A DNA stretch of 5,469 bases from Oscillibacter sp. Its GTDB lineage: Bacteria; Bacillota; Clostridia; Oscillospirales; Oscillospiraceae. The notes beneath the pieces were generated by a model that searched no databases, was not told the origin of the DNA, and saw only the letters and a program-made list of their open reading frames with translations. How positions within the stretch are numbered: position 1 is the first letter of the stretch; each line of letters opens with the position of its first letter. The position numbers were made by a program, and so were the translations under genes. Of this stretch, positions 1 to 5,351 are shown piece after piece. Where the stretch lies: contig JAHHSB010000094.1 in assembly GCA_020025415.1 (NCBI GenBank), positions 1-5,469 of the forward strand, read 5' to 3'.

Positions 1-781
1 GTACCGTGGGCATACCCATACCCGGACGCATATAGCGCCGGCGATACCGGGACCAGCGCAAGCCGTCCAGGATCACCCACACCACCAGCAGCACCATCAG
101 CAGGCTTATAAGGCTTACCACCAGGCTGCCCAGGGTGGGCGCAAAGTAGCCAACCGAGACGCTCTCATACCCGCCGGCAATGGCGTGGTAGCTCTCCGAC
201 ACCGGGGGAATGTAGTTTTCCTTCACGGTAACGCCGTAACCCGCCGCCATGTAGTCGGTCAAGGCATCGAAGGTGGTGCGCACCGCCGCGTCATAGTCCC
301 TGGCGGCAAAGTCGGTCTCCATATAGTTCCAGAGGATGTTCTGCAGCTGGTTGGTCTCCGATTCGCTCCAGCCGCTGCCCCAGCCCATGTAGTAATCCCC
401 CACCGGGGCGCCGTTGTACTCATTTTTCAGTGCCAGCACCAGCAGCACGCCGTTGTCCCGCTCCGCCGAACCCACGCCCAGGCGGGTAAACTCCTGGGCA
501 GTGTACTGGTCGATGGGGGTCTCCCCGGTGGTTTCCACCACCTCCACGGCGATCTGAGCCCCGGTCTGGGCGAAGAGGGAGTTGTTCATGGCGTCAATGT
601 AGGCCTTGGTGTCGTCGCTGATGACGCCCGCCTCATCCATCACATATTGATAGCTGCCGCTGACGCTGGTGGAGGGTAAGACGCTCTCATCCGGCTTTTT
701 GGCCCGGCCGATGCACACGCCGGCCACAATGGCCAGCACCATCACCACCGCCGCCACGCTTCGTTTTTGGAAGAATTTCAT
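1..781 (-). CDS. TPM-domain membrane protein, cut by the left edge
   Basis: This reading frame stays open from an ATG at 779-781 to the window edge, giving 260 visible residues and no stop codon. An AAAGGGA ribosome site lies 9 bases before the ATG. A basic N-terminus (MKFFQKR) leads into a hydrophobic helix at about residues 9-25, a signal peptide or anchor. Residues about 45-180 look like a TPM domain: VMDEAGVISDD at 47-57, an alternating strand AQIAVEVVE at 75-83, RDNGVLLVLALKN at 108-120, and MGWGSGWSE at 132-140. A second membrane helix spans about 217-240, followed by a basic tail (RWSRYRRRY). The likely topology is an extracytoplasmic TPM domain held between two helices. TPM proteins were named from plant and phage/bacterial relatives; some plant members act in photosystem repair or as phosphatases, but the bacterial role is unclear. 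Homologues often end in a Gly/Pro-rich tail, which would lie outside the window. It is the last visible gene of the xpaC-telA operon. Confidence 0.88.
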   Translation of the reverse strand, partial: MKFFQKRSVAAVVMVLAIVAGVCIGRAKKPDESVLPSTSVSGSYQYVMDEAGVISDDTKAYIDAMNNSLFAQTGAQIAVEVVETTGETPIDQYTAQEFTRLGVGSAERDNGVLLVLALKNEYNGAPVGDYYMGWGSGWSESETNQLQNILWNYMETDFAARDYDAAVRTTFDALTDYMAAGYGVTVKENYIPPVSESYHAIAGGYESVSVGYFAPTLGSLVVSLISLLMVLLVVWVILDGLRWSRYRRRYMRPGMGMPTV

Positions 782-804
782 GCTTGTTTGTCCCTTTCAT
801 TCCC

Positions 805-827
805 GCCGGGGCCCACCGGGACCCGGC
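805..827. other. Intergenic GC-rich hairpin between telA and the TPM gene
   Basis: Arms at 805-814 and 818-827 pair over 10 positions with one mismatch (GCCGGGGCCC and GGGACCCGGC) around a three-base loop. No U-tract follows on the minus strand, so it does not look like an intrinsic terminator. It fills most of the 75-base gap between telA and the downstream ribosome site. A role in mRNA stability or processing within the operon is possible but is inference. Confidence 0.5.
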
Positions 828-856
828 CAATCCCCGTCGCCTTCAGCGGAGAACCG

Positions 857-2050
857 TCAGTTATTCAGCTCCATGAGCTTCTTCTTAAGCTCCCCTTCGA
901 TCTTGCCCAGCTCCACCTCGGCAGCCTTGCGCTTTTCGGCGCCCTCCCGCTGGATATTGAGCACCTCGTCCAGGGTGGAGATCAGCTGCTCATTGGTGTG
1001 GCGCAGGGTCTCCAGATCCACCACGGAGCGCTCCGCCTCCCGGGCGGTCTCCAGGGTGCCCATTTTCAGCAGATCCGCGTTTTTCTGCAGCAGCTCGTTG
1101 GTCATCTCCGTCACCGCGCTCTGGGCGGCGGTGGCCTGACGGCTGTGCTCCAGGCCCAGGGCCAGCACCATCTGGCTCTTCCACAGCGGGATGGTATTCA
1201 CCAGGGAGGACTGGATCTTCTCCACCATCAAGGTGTCGTTATTTTGCAGCAGGCGGGTCTGGGGCCCCATCTGGATGGAGATCATCCGGGTCAGCTGCAG
1301 GTCGTGGAGCTTCTTTTCAAAACGGTCGCACATCTGCACCAGGTCGTTATAGCGCTGGGCGTCCTCCTGGGCGCCGGTCTGCTCGGCCTTTTTGCGCAGC
1401 TCCTCCAGCTCACCGGCACGCACCTCCCCCAGGCACTTCTTGCCCGCCAGGATATACATAGTCAGCTCTTTATAATACTTCAGGTTCAGCTCATACATCT
1501 GGTCGAACATGGCCACGTCCTTCATCAGCGTGACCTGATGCTGCTGCAGCTCCCGGGCGATCTTGTCCACGTTGGCCTCCACCTTGGAGTACTGGGCCTT
1601 CATGCTCTCGAGCTTGTTGCCCGCCTTTTTGAACAGGCCGAAGAGGCCCTTTTTCTCCTCTTCCTCCTTGCCGAAGCCATCCAGCTCCACCACCAGCTCA
1701 GACAGGGACTTGCCCACCTCGCCCAAGTCCTTGGCGCGCACGGAGTTCAGGGCGTTTTGGGAAAAGTCCGCCACGTTTCTCTGGGCTGCCACGCCGTACT
1801 GCAATATCATGTTGGAGTCGTGCAGGTCGATCTTCTTGGAAAACTCCTCCACCGCCTGCTTTTCCGCATCGTTGAGAAGGTTTTCGTCCATCGCCACGAG
1901 CTCGGCTTCCGGTTTGGCCGGCTCAGCGGCAGGGGCGGCGGGGGCGCTGGGCTCCAGCGTCAGCTCCGGCACAGCGGCAGCAGCCGCGGCGGTTTGTACA
2001 TTCTCGGGGGTCAGGGTCAGCTCCGGGATCATATTTTTTTCATCAGCCAT
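857..2050 (-). CDS. telA: TelA family protein (toxic anion resistance protein)
   Basis: This is a 397-residue protein of the TelA/KlaA family (Bacillus subtilis YaaN and YceH are relatives). The start is an ATG preceded by GGAGGAG with an 8-base spacer. Residues 1-50 form a low-complexity Ala/Pro tail with a repeated PELTL motif (IPELTLTP at 8-15, VPELTLEP at 27-34). From about residue 55 the protein is almost wholly helical and rich in Lys, Glu and Leu, consistent with long coiled coils. Family landmarks include GLFGLFKKAGNK at 135-146, MGPQTRLLQNND at 261-272 and NTIPLWKSQMVLALGL at 285-300. There is no signal peptide or membrane helix, so it is probably cytoplasmic or peripherally membrane-bound. 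The family name comes from tellurite resistance of the RK2 kla/tel locus; chromosomal members have no settled biochemical activity. Length is normal for the family. It sits downstream of xpaC, the usual partner, which supports the call. Whether it confers tellurite resistance here cannot be told. Confidence 0.95.
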   Translation of the reverse strand: MADEKNMIPELTLTPENVQTAAAAAAVPELTLEPSAPAAPAAEPAKPEAELVAMDENLLNDAEKQAVEEFSKKIDLHDSNMILQYGVAAQRNVADFSQNALNSVRAKDLGEVGKSLSELVVELDGFGKEEEEKKGLFGLFKKAGNKLESMKAQYSKVEANVDKIARELQQHQVTLMKDVAMFDQMYELNLKYYKELTMYILAGKKCLGEVRAGELEELRKKAEQTGAQEDAQRYNDLVQMCDRFEKKLHDLQLTRMISIQMGPQTRLLQNNDTLMVEKIQSSLVNTIPLWKSQMVLALGLEHSRQATAAQSAVTEMTNELLQKNADLLKMGTLETAREAERSVVDLETLRHTNEQLISTLDEVLNIQREGAEKRKAAEVELGKIEGELKKKLMELNN

Positions 2051-2067
2051 GGTCGTTTCTCCTCCAT

Positions 2068-2280
2068 TTACGGTTTGATTGCTTCATCATCGCTCCGGAT
2101 CTCCCGGAGCAGGCACAGCGTCCACGCCGCCGCGCCGGCCAGCCACAAAAGGCCGCAGCCCAGCCGCAGCCGCCGCTTGTCCGACCGGCGGCTCCCGGCC
2201 AGATGGGCAAGTCCCAGCACCGCGCTGATCAGCGCCCCCAGGGCACAGCGCCAGCGGCGAGCGGGGCAGCAGGTTTTCAT
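2068..2280 (-). CDS. Small two-helix membrane protein between xpaC and telA
   Basis: This 70-residue frame almost exactly fills the gap between xpaC and telA: it starts 21 bases after the xpaC stop and its TAA ends two bases before the telA ribosome site. Two hydrophobic stretches (about 12-29 and 40-58) are joined by a strongly basic loop (RRSDKRRLR at 31-39). By the positive-inside rule this suggests a hairpin whose loop faces the cytoplasm. The N-terminus is also basic and carries two cysteines (C4, C5); the C-terminus is mixed charge. I do not recognise a named family. The weak point is initiation: the only GGAGG lies 16 bases before the ATG, which is longer than usual, and no better in-frame ATG/GTG/TTG exists between the xpaC stop and this ATG. 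Fit to the gap, membrane topology and operon position favour a real gene. Chance openness in GC-rich DNA is the alternative. Confidence 0.6.
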   Translation of the reverse strand: MKTCCPARRWRCALGALISAVLGLAHLAGSRRSDKRRLRLGCGLLWLAGAAAWTLCLLREIRSDDEAIKP

Positions 2281-2296
2281 CGCTTCTATCAGCCTG

Positions 2297-2301
2297 CCTC
2301 C
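2297..2301 (-). promoter_or_regulatory. Candidate ribosome binding site of the small membrane protein
   Basis: GGAGG on the minus strand lies directly after the xpaC TAA stop. Its distance to the ATG at 2278-2280 is 16 bases, beyond the usual 5-10. It may still serve through coupling with terminating xpaC ribosomes, or the true start may be a rare non-ATG codon closer to it. Confidence 0.4.
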
Positions 2302-3006
2302 TTACAGCTCCAGCTTGATGTCGGGGTCGTCCTTGGGGGCGCTCTGGGCCTTCATGCCCTCCCCGGCCAGCCCCTCCTGGGCCATCATATTCTCCAGCAC
2401 GGTGATGTCCGCGGAGATGTCCATAGCATCGGCGCCGTACAGAGCATCCAGCTGCTTTTCAAAGGCGGCCACGATGGTACGCATCATCCCCTCCACCTTG
2501 GTCAGGGTGGAGTCGATATTCTCCCCGGCAACACCGGTGCCGCTCATACGGTCATAGGCGTTGAGGAGCTTCAAGGTGGTGGGCAGGTAGTAGTCCATAA
2601 AGCGCCGGATCTGGGGCAGCTTTTTGGGGTCCCGCTTCACTTCCTCAAAAATCTTGGCAGACACCTGCTCCAACCGGACAATGTCGGCAGAGATGCCGGG
2701 GTCGGCGATGTTGTCGTCCAGCCGCTTCATCTCGGCGATAGCCAGCTGGCCGTCTTTGAGCATTTTGTCCAGCTCCGGATTGCCGGTGGAAACCGGCTCG
2801 GCCTTTGGTTTCTCCGGCGCCGCCGCCCGGGTCTTGCCCCCCACGGCACCGCCCCGGCACAGCAGCGACACCAGGGCAAACACCCCGACGGACGCCGCCG
2901 CCAGCAGCGCATAGTGGGCCGGCTCATACAGCGGGAACAGGCAGGCGTAAGCCAGCCAGGTAAGACCGACGGCGTAAAAGGGAGCCACCGGCTTGCGAAC
3001 CTCCAT
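2302..3006 (-). CDS. xpaC: XpaC family membrane protein
   Basis: This is a 234-residue protein of the XpaC family (halogenated-indolyl-phosphate hydrolysis protein). The ATG follows GAGGAGGAG by about 4 bases. Two membrane helices lie at about 9-27 and 31-50. A Lys/Pro/Ala linker (about 51-75) leads to a helical cytoplasmic domain. Family landmarks are IRRFMDYYLPTTLKLLNAYD at 133-152 and DISADITVLENMMAQEGL at 196-213. The name derives from a B. subtilis phenotype on the dye substrate X-phosphate; no hydrolase active site is visible here, and the enzymatic role is doubtful. In B. subtilis xpaC lies just upstream of the telA-like yaaN, the same order as here. It is the first gene of its operon, behind a strong promoter with a leader of about 50 bases. 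The C-terminus DPDIKLEL loosely resembles the PELTL motifs in the TelA tail. Confidence 0.93.
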   Translation of the reverse strand: MEVRKPVAPFYAVGLTWLAYACLFPLYEPAHYALLAAASVGVFALVSLLCRGGAVGGKTRAAAPEKPKAEPVSTGNPELDKMLKDGQLAIAEMKRLDDNIADPGISADIVRLEQVSAKIFEEVKRDPKKLPQIRRFMDYYLPTTLKLLNAYDRMSGTGVAGENIDSTLTKVEGMMRTIVAAFEKQLDALYGADAMDISADITVLENMMAQEGLAGEGMKAQSAPKDDPDIKLEL

Positions 3007-3032
3007 AACACTCCTCCTCTGTGGTAATGAAC

Positions 3033-3064
3033 ATAGTCGATAAGTGCGTTCTTATGTTGTCTAT
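3033..3064 (-). promoter_or_regulatory. Inverted repeat in the xpaC leader
   Basis: ATAAG at 3051-3055 and CTTAT at 3040-3044 (read on the minus strand) are inverted around six bases. A weaker outer pair ATAG/CTAT lies at 3061-3064 and 3033-3036. The inner repeat covers roughly +1 to +17 of the expected transcript. It could be an operator or a small leader stem-loop, or chance. Confidence 0.25.
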
Positions 3065-3091
3065 TATACGTCTCCCGCCCCCCGCGGTCAA
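3063..3091 (-). promoter_or_regulatory. Sigma-A type promoter of the xpaC-telA operon
   Basis: On the minus strand, TTGACC (3091-3086) is followed after exactly 17 bases by the consensus TATAAT (3068-3063). The start of transcription would fall near 3056, giving a leader of about 50 bases to the xpaC ATG. The -35 differs from consensus only in its last base, and the strength suggests high basal expression. The spacer is very GC-rich. Confidence 0.9.
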
Positions 3092-3092
3092 G

Positions 3093-3128
3093 AAAAACAG
3101 GGGGTGTTGCAAAATGCAACACCCCCTG
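3093..3128 (-). terminator. Intrinsic terminator, U-tract abutting the xpaC promoter
   Basis: A perfect 13-base-pair stem (3098-3110 with 3116-3128, CAGGGGGTGTTGC paired to GCAACACCCCCTG) has a five-base loop. On the minus strand it is followed by TTTTT at 3097-3093. It ends transcription coming from the DUF6512 gene. Only one base separates the U-tract from the -35 of the next promoter. Confidence 0.88.
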
Positions 3129-3129
3129 G

Positions 3130-3167
3130 CAAAATGCCCAACTCCATATGCGGAGTTGGGCATTTTG
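3130..3167. terminator. Long perfect hairpin, probable bidirectional terminator
   Basis: A perfect 16-base-pair stem (3130-3145 with 3152-3167) has a six-base loop ATATGC. The core GCCCAACTCC/GGAGTTGGGC is flanked by AAAAT and ATTTT, so transcripts in either direction end with a GC stem followed by a short U run. It lies one base from the next hairpin, so the two form a tandem terminator for the DUF6512 transcript. Confidence 0.75.
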
Positions 3168-3289
3168 TGTCGCCTGCGGGCGGGTGATTGGGCGCGAAGG
3201 GGGGCTCATGGCCGCCCCCTTTCCGCTTCCCCTGCCGCGTGGCCTGTTCAAGTTTTCAGCGCAGCCCGATTTTTCCACAGTCCCGCGCG

Positions 3290-3820
3290 TCACCCGGGCA
3301 GACCGTAGCCCCCGGTGACCGGGTCCTGAAACCCGGCCAGTTCCGGCGTGCGGTAAGTGAACCACACAAACAAAACTACCACCCCCCCCAGCAGCACAAA
3401 GCCCAAAAGCTGCTGCCAGCCAGAGGAGAAGGTCCCCCGCCGGCCCCAATAGGCATCCAGGGCGAAGGTGGCCGCCGCGGCTGCCACGAAAACCGCGATG
3501 TCCAGCCACAGCACATGGCGGCCCAGCACACCGGTATAGGTATAAAACAGCACCGGGATCAGCAGCGCCCCGACCCACACGGCGATGCCCCGCACCGCCA
3601 GGAAGTTAGGCCGGTTGGCAAACCAGAATTCCACGGCGGAAAAGACAAATACCGGCATCACCAGCAGCTTCATATGCTCCCAGGTGGATTCGTTCACCGC
3701 CGAAAAGGCCGCTGCCACCGGGCTCTGCCCACTCCACTCATATACGAAATGCAGCGCCGTCCCCGCCGCTACCGTCCACAAAAAGCCTGCCGCCGCCCAG
3801 ATCCAGCCCCGTTTCCTCAT
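3290..3820 (-). CDS. DUF6512 family integral membrane protein
   Basis: The chosen start (ATG at 3818-3820) gives 176 residues and has GGAGG six bases upstream. An earlier in-frame ATG at 3869-3871 would place translation across the terminator stem at 3839-3868 and has no good ribosome site, so I reject it. About five membrane helices are visible (roughly 6-27, 51-68, 76-96, 104-122, 136-156). The family hallmark is VNESTWEHMKL at 42-52, between helices 1 and 2, holding conserved polar residues (N43, E44, W47, E48, H49) that could bind a ligand or metal. The C-terminus DPVTGGYGLPG (166-176) also fits the family ending. The biochemical function is unknown. The gene follows the MBL hydrolase but is separated from it by a terminator hairpin, and it ends before tandem terminators, so it may be transcribed partly by readthrough. 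Confidence 0.88.
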   Translation of the reverse strand: MRKRGWIWAAAGFLWTVAAGTALHFVYEWSGQSPVAAAFSAVNESTWEHMKLLVMPVFVFSAVEFWFANRPNFLAVRGIAVWVGALLIPVLFYTYTGVLGRHVLWLDIAVFVAAAAATFALDAYWGRRGTFSSGWQQLLGFVLLGGVVVLFVWFTYRTPELAGFQDPVTGGYGLPG

Positions 3821-3825
3821 GGCGC

Positions 3826-3831
3826 ACCTCC
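3826..3831 (-). promoter_or_regulatory. Ribosome binding site fixing the DUF6512 start
   Basis: GGAGGT on the minus strand; its GGAGG core is six bases before the ATG at 3818-3820. It decides for this start over the ATG 51 bases upstream, which lies at the foot of the preceding terminator hairpin. Confidence 0.85.
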
Positions 3832-3835
3832 AACG

Positions 3836-3868
3836 AAAAAAGCCGCGGCAACGATCTGCCGCAGCTTT
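3836..3868 (-). terminator. Intrinsic terminator after the MBL hydrolase
   Basis: On the minus strand, AAAGCTGCGGCA (3868-3857) pairs with TGCCGCGGCTTT (3850-3839) over 12 positions with one G-U wobble and a six-base loop. A run of six T (3841-3836) completes it. It begins 24 bases after the MBL hydrolase stop. Because the DUF6512 start codon follows within 15 bases of the U-tract, no promoter fits between them, so the element may be leaky or regulated. Confidence 0.82.
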
Positions 3869-3892
3869 CATTGTATGCGCTTTTGCCCCAGT

Positions 3893-4513
3893 TTATGCCT
3901 GGGCACCGGTGAAAGCGGGCACCAGCAGCGCCGGCAGCTCCCCGTCGGCCGTAAAGCTGCTGCCTTCCAGGCGCACCGACTCGGTCTCCGGGAAGCAGGC
4001 CAAAAAGTCCTGCACCCCCGTCAGCTCCTTCAATCCGCAGGGCGGAGCGCAGTAGTGCATGGGCACGGCGCAGCGAGGCGCCAGGGCCCGGATCTGCTCC
4101 GCCGCCTGGCGGGCGTCCAGGGTATAGATGCCGCCCACGGGCACCAGCACCACATCGCAGCGGCCCACGGCGGCCAGCTGATCCGCCGTCAGCGGATGGC
4201 CCAGATCGCCCAGGTGGCACAGCCGCGTGCCGCCGGCGGTGAAGATCCGCACGGTGTTGCTCCCCCGCTGGGCGCCGCCCACGGCATCGTGAAAGGTGGC
4301 CACCTCCTCTACCTGGAAGGGGCTCTCCCCGGCGGGTAGCAGCTCCACCGCCTGGCGGCAGTTGTGGTCAAAATGCTCGTGACTGCAGTAGACCGCGTGG
4401 GCCCGGAGCTGCAGCAGCGGATAGCCGCAGCCCTCCCCATAGGGGTCCACTACGATCCGATAGCCGTCCTGCTCCAGCAAAAAGCAGGCGTGTCCCAGCC
4501 AGCTGATCTGCAT
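3893..4513 (-). CDS. MBL-fold metal-dependent hydrolase
   Basis: This 206-residue protein belongs to the UlaG-like/Lactamase_B_3 branch of the metallo-beta-lactamase fold. The ATG has AAAGGAG six bases upstream. Metal ligands are recognisable: the HxHxDH box SHEHFDHN at 44-51 (H45, H47, D49, H50), H75 in TFHDAVGG, D103 in CHLGDLGH, and H153 in VPMHYC. The N-terminal ISWLGHACFLL (3-13) is the typical first strand and loop of this group. All expected ligands are present, so it should be an active cytoplasmic, probably dinuclear zinc enzyme. The substrate cannot be told, since the group includes lactonases, phosphodiesterases and many uncharacterised housekeeping hydrolases. It lies 57 bases after the thioesterase gene, probably on the same transcript, and is followed by a terminator. 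Confidence 0.93.
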   Translation of the reverse strand: MQISWLGHACFLLEQDGYRIVVDPYGEGCGYPLLQLRAHAVYCSHEHFDHNCRQAVELLPAGESPFQVEEVATFHDAVGGAQRGSNTVRIFTAGGTRLCHLGDLGHPLTADQLAAVGRCDVVLVPVGGIYTLDARQAAEQIRALAPRCAVPMHYCAPPCGLKELTGVQDFLACFPETESVRLEGSSFTADGELPALLVPAFTGAQA

Positions 4514-4570
4514 AGATTGCTCCTTTCCAGGCGGCGCTGCCGCCCCAGTCCCGGTCCCGGCCTCGGCGGG

Positions 4571-5341
4571 TCAGTCCGCCGCCTGCTTCGGAACGAATTC
4601 ACACGCACAGGCAAAGCAGCGCTCCCCCTGCACCAGCCCTTCCATCAAATAGCGGTCTTCCCCGTCCCGAAAGCCCACCAGCAGGATCTCTTCATCCAGC
4701 AGGGCCTCCCGGCTGTAATTGAGGGAGAAGACCCGGGGCTCCCGCTCCTGCAGATCCCGGGGCAGGCTGTCCCAGATCAGGTTGCCGTAGTGCCCGCTGT
4801 GGAAATGGCCGTTGCCGTCCAGTTCCGAGTAGCGCACCCGGTGGCTGTCCAGCTCCTCCAGCCCCTCCGCCGGCAGCTGAATCTTCCGGCACTCGGGGCA
4901 GTCCACCTCCACCGGACAGCGGGTAAAGCGCCGGGCGGTGAAGGCGGAAGGCCGCAGGATCTTCCGGCTTTCCGGATCCACCAGGATCCACTCGCTTCTG
5001 CCCCAGATGCAAGGCTCCCCCTTCCCGTCGCAGAAGCGGTAGCTGCGGCGGGTGTGGGCCGCCTTGGCCCCATCTTCCCAGGTGGTGATGGTCAGCCGCT
5101 CTCCGGCAGTGGGGCGGCGAAGGAAATGCAGGGTGATCCGGGAGAGGAGGAATACCTGTCCCAGCTTCCGCAGGTGGGGATAGTCCAGTCCCCGGGCGTC
5201 ATAGTCCTGGCCCGCCGTCGAGGCTGCCAGTGCCAGCACCGTGCCCACCCGGACCCGGGCCCGGGCGTCGCAGCTGCTGAAGGTCAAATCCTCCTGCCGG
5301 GCGTAGCTGTCTTCCGCCTGCCATTCTTTACGGTCTTCCAA
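4571..5341 (-). CDS. Acyl-ACP thioesterase (FatA/FatB-like, bacterial)
   Basis: This 256-residue protein has the two-hotdog layout of acyl-ACP thioesterases, which release free fatty acids from acyl carrier protein in the cytoplasm. The second half carries the active-site segment RYSELDGNGHFHSGHYGNLI at 170-189. D175, N177 and H179 match the catalytic Asp-Asn-His of plant FatB. E212 aligns with its Glu, while the neighbouring plant Cys is Ala (A213), as can occur in bacterial members. The usual HVNN after the catalytic box is HFHS here. The start is a TTG at 5339-5341, with AAAGGAG ten bases upstream. No in-frame ATG or GTG fits better, and starting later would cut the first hotdog strand. 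Nine cysteines include paired CPEC (148-151) and CFAC (242-245), an uncommon feature. Chain-length specificity cannot be read. It is the first gene of an operon with the MBL hydrolase. Confidence 0.9.
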   Translation of the reverse strand: MEDRKEWQAEDSYARQEDLTFSSCDARARVRVGTVLALAASTAGQDYDARGLDYPHLRKLGQVFLLSRITLHFLRRPTAGERLTITTWEDGAKAAHTRRSYRFCDGKGEPCIWGRSEWILVDPESRKILRPSAFTARRFTRCPVEVDCPECRKIQLPAEGLEELDSHRVRYSELDGNGHFHSGHYGNLIWDSLPRDLQEREPRVFSLNYSREALLDEEILLVGFRDGEDRYLMEGLVQGERCFACACEFVPKQAAD

Positions 5342-5351
5342 CGCTGTGATG

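Noticed and set aside
1976..1993. Poly-alanine run in TelA considered as a simple-sequence or slippage repeat
   Set aside because: The codons are mixed (GCC, GCG, GCT), so it is not a DNA-level tandem repeat likely to slip.
767..2557. Very long plus-strand open frame (596 codons) opposite telA and part of xpaC
   Set aside because: It runs antisense to two confident family members, its translation is a low-complexity His/Gln/Leu/Gly mix, and it is explained by codon bias of GC-rich genes on the other strand.
3197..3222. Hairpin of G-run and C-run downstream of DUF6512
   Set aside because: The stem is bulged and no U-tract follows on either strand; the true terminators are the two perfect hairpins further downstream.
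3209..3313. Small plus-strand frame preceded by a G-rich run (34 codons, ATG in gctcATGgccgcc)
   Set aside because: The G-run is not a true Shine-Dalgarno sequence, no promoter precedes it, the product shows no features, and the frame overlaps the end of DUF6512 antisense.
2727..3578. Minus-strand frame overlapping xpaC, its promoter and DUF6512
   Set aside because: It reads through two terminator hairpins and a strong promoter and is out of frame with both well-supported genes.
3821..3871. Seventeen-residue N-terminal extension of the DUF6512 protein
   Set aside because: Its ATG sits at the base of a terminator stem and lacks a ribosome site, whereas the internal ATG at 3818-3820 has GGAGG at ideal spacing and gives the normal family start before helix 1.
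3870..3875. TACAAT on the minus strand as a -10 box for DUF6512
   Set aside because: No -35-like hexamer lies 16-18 bases upstream and there is no extended -10; initiation there would also begin inside the terminator stem.
3188..4339. Plus-strand open frame (383 codons) opposite DUF6512 and the MBL hydrolase
   Set aside because: It crosses two genes and a terminator on the opposite strand, has compositionally biased product rich in His, Arg, Pro and Gln, and no domain is recognisable.
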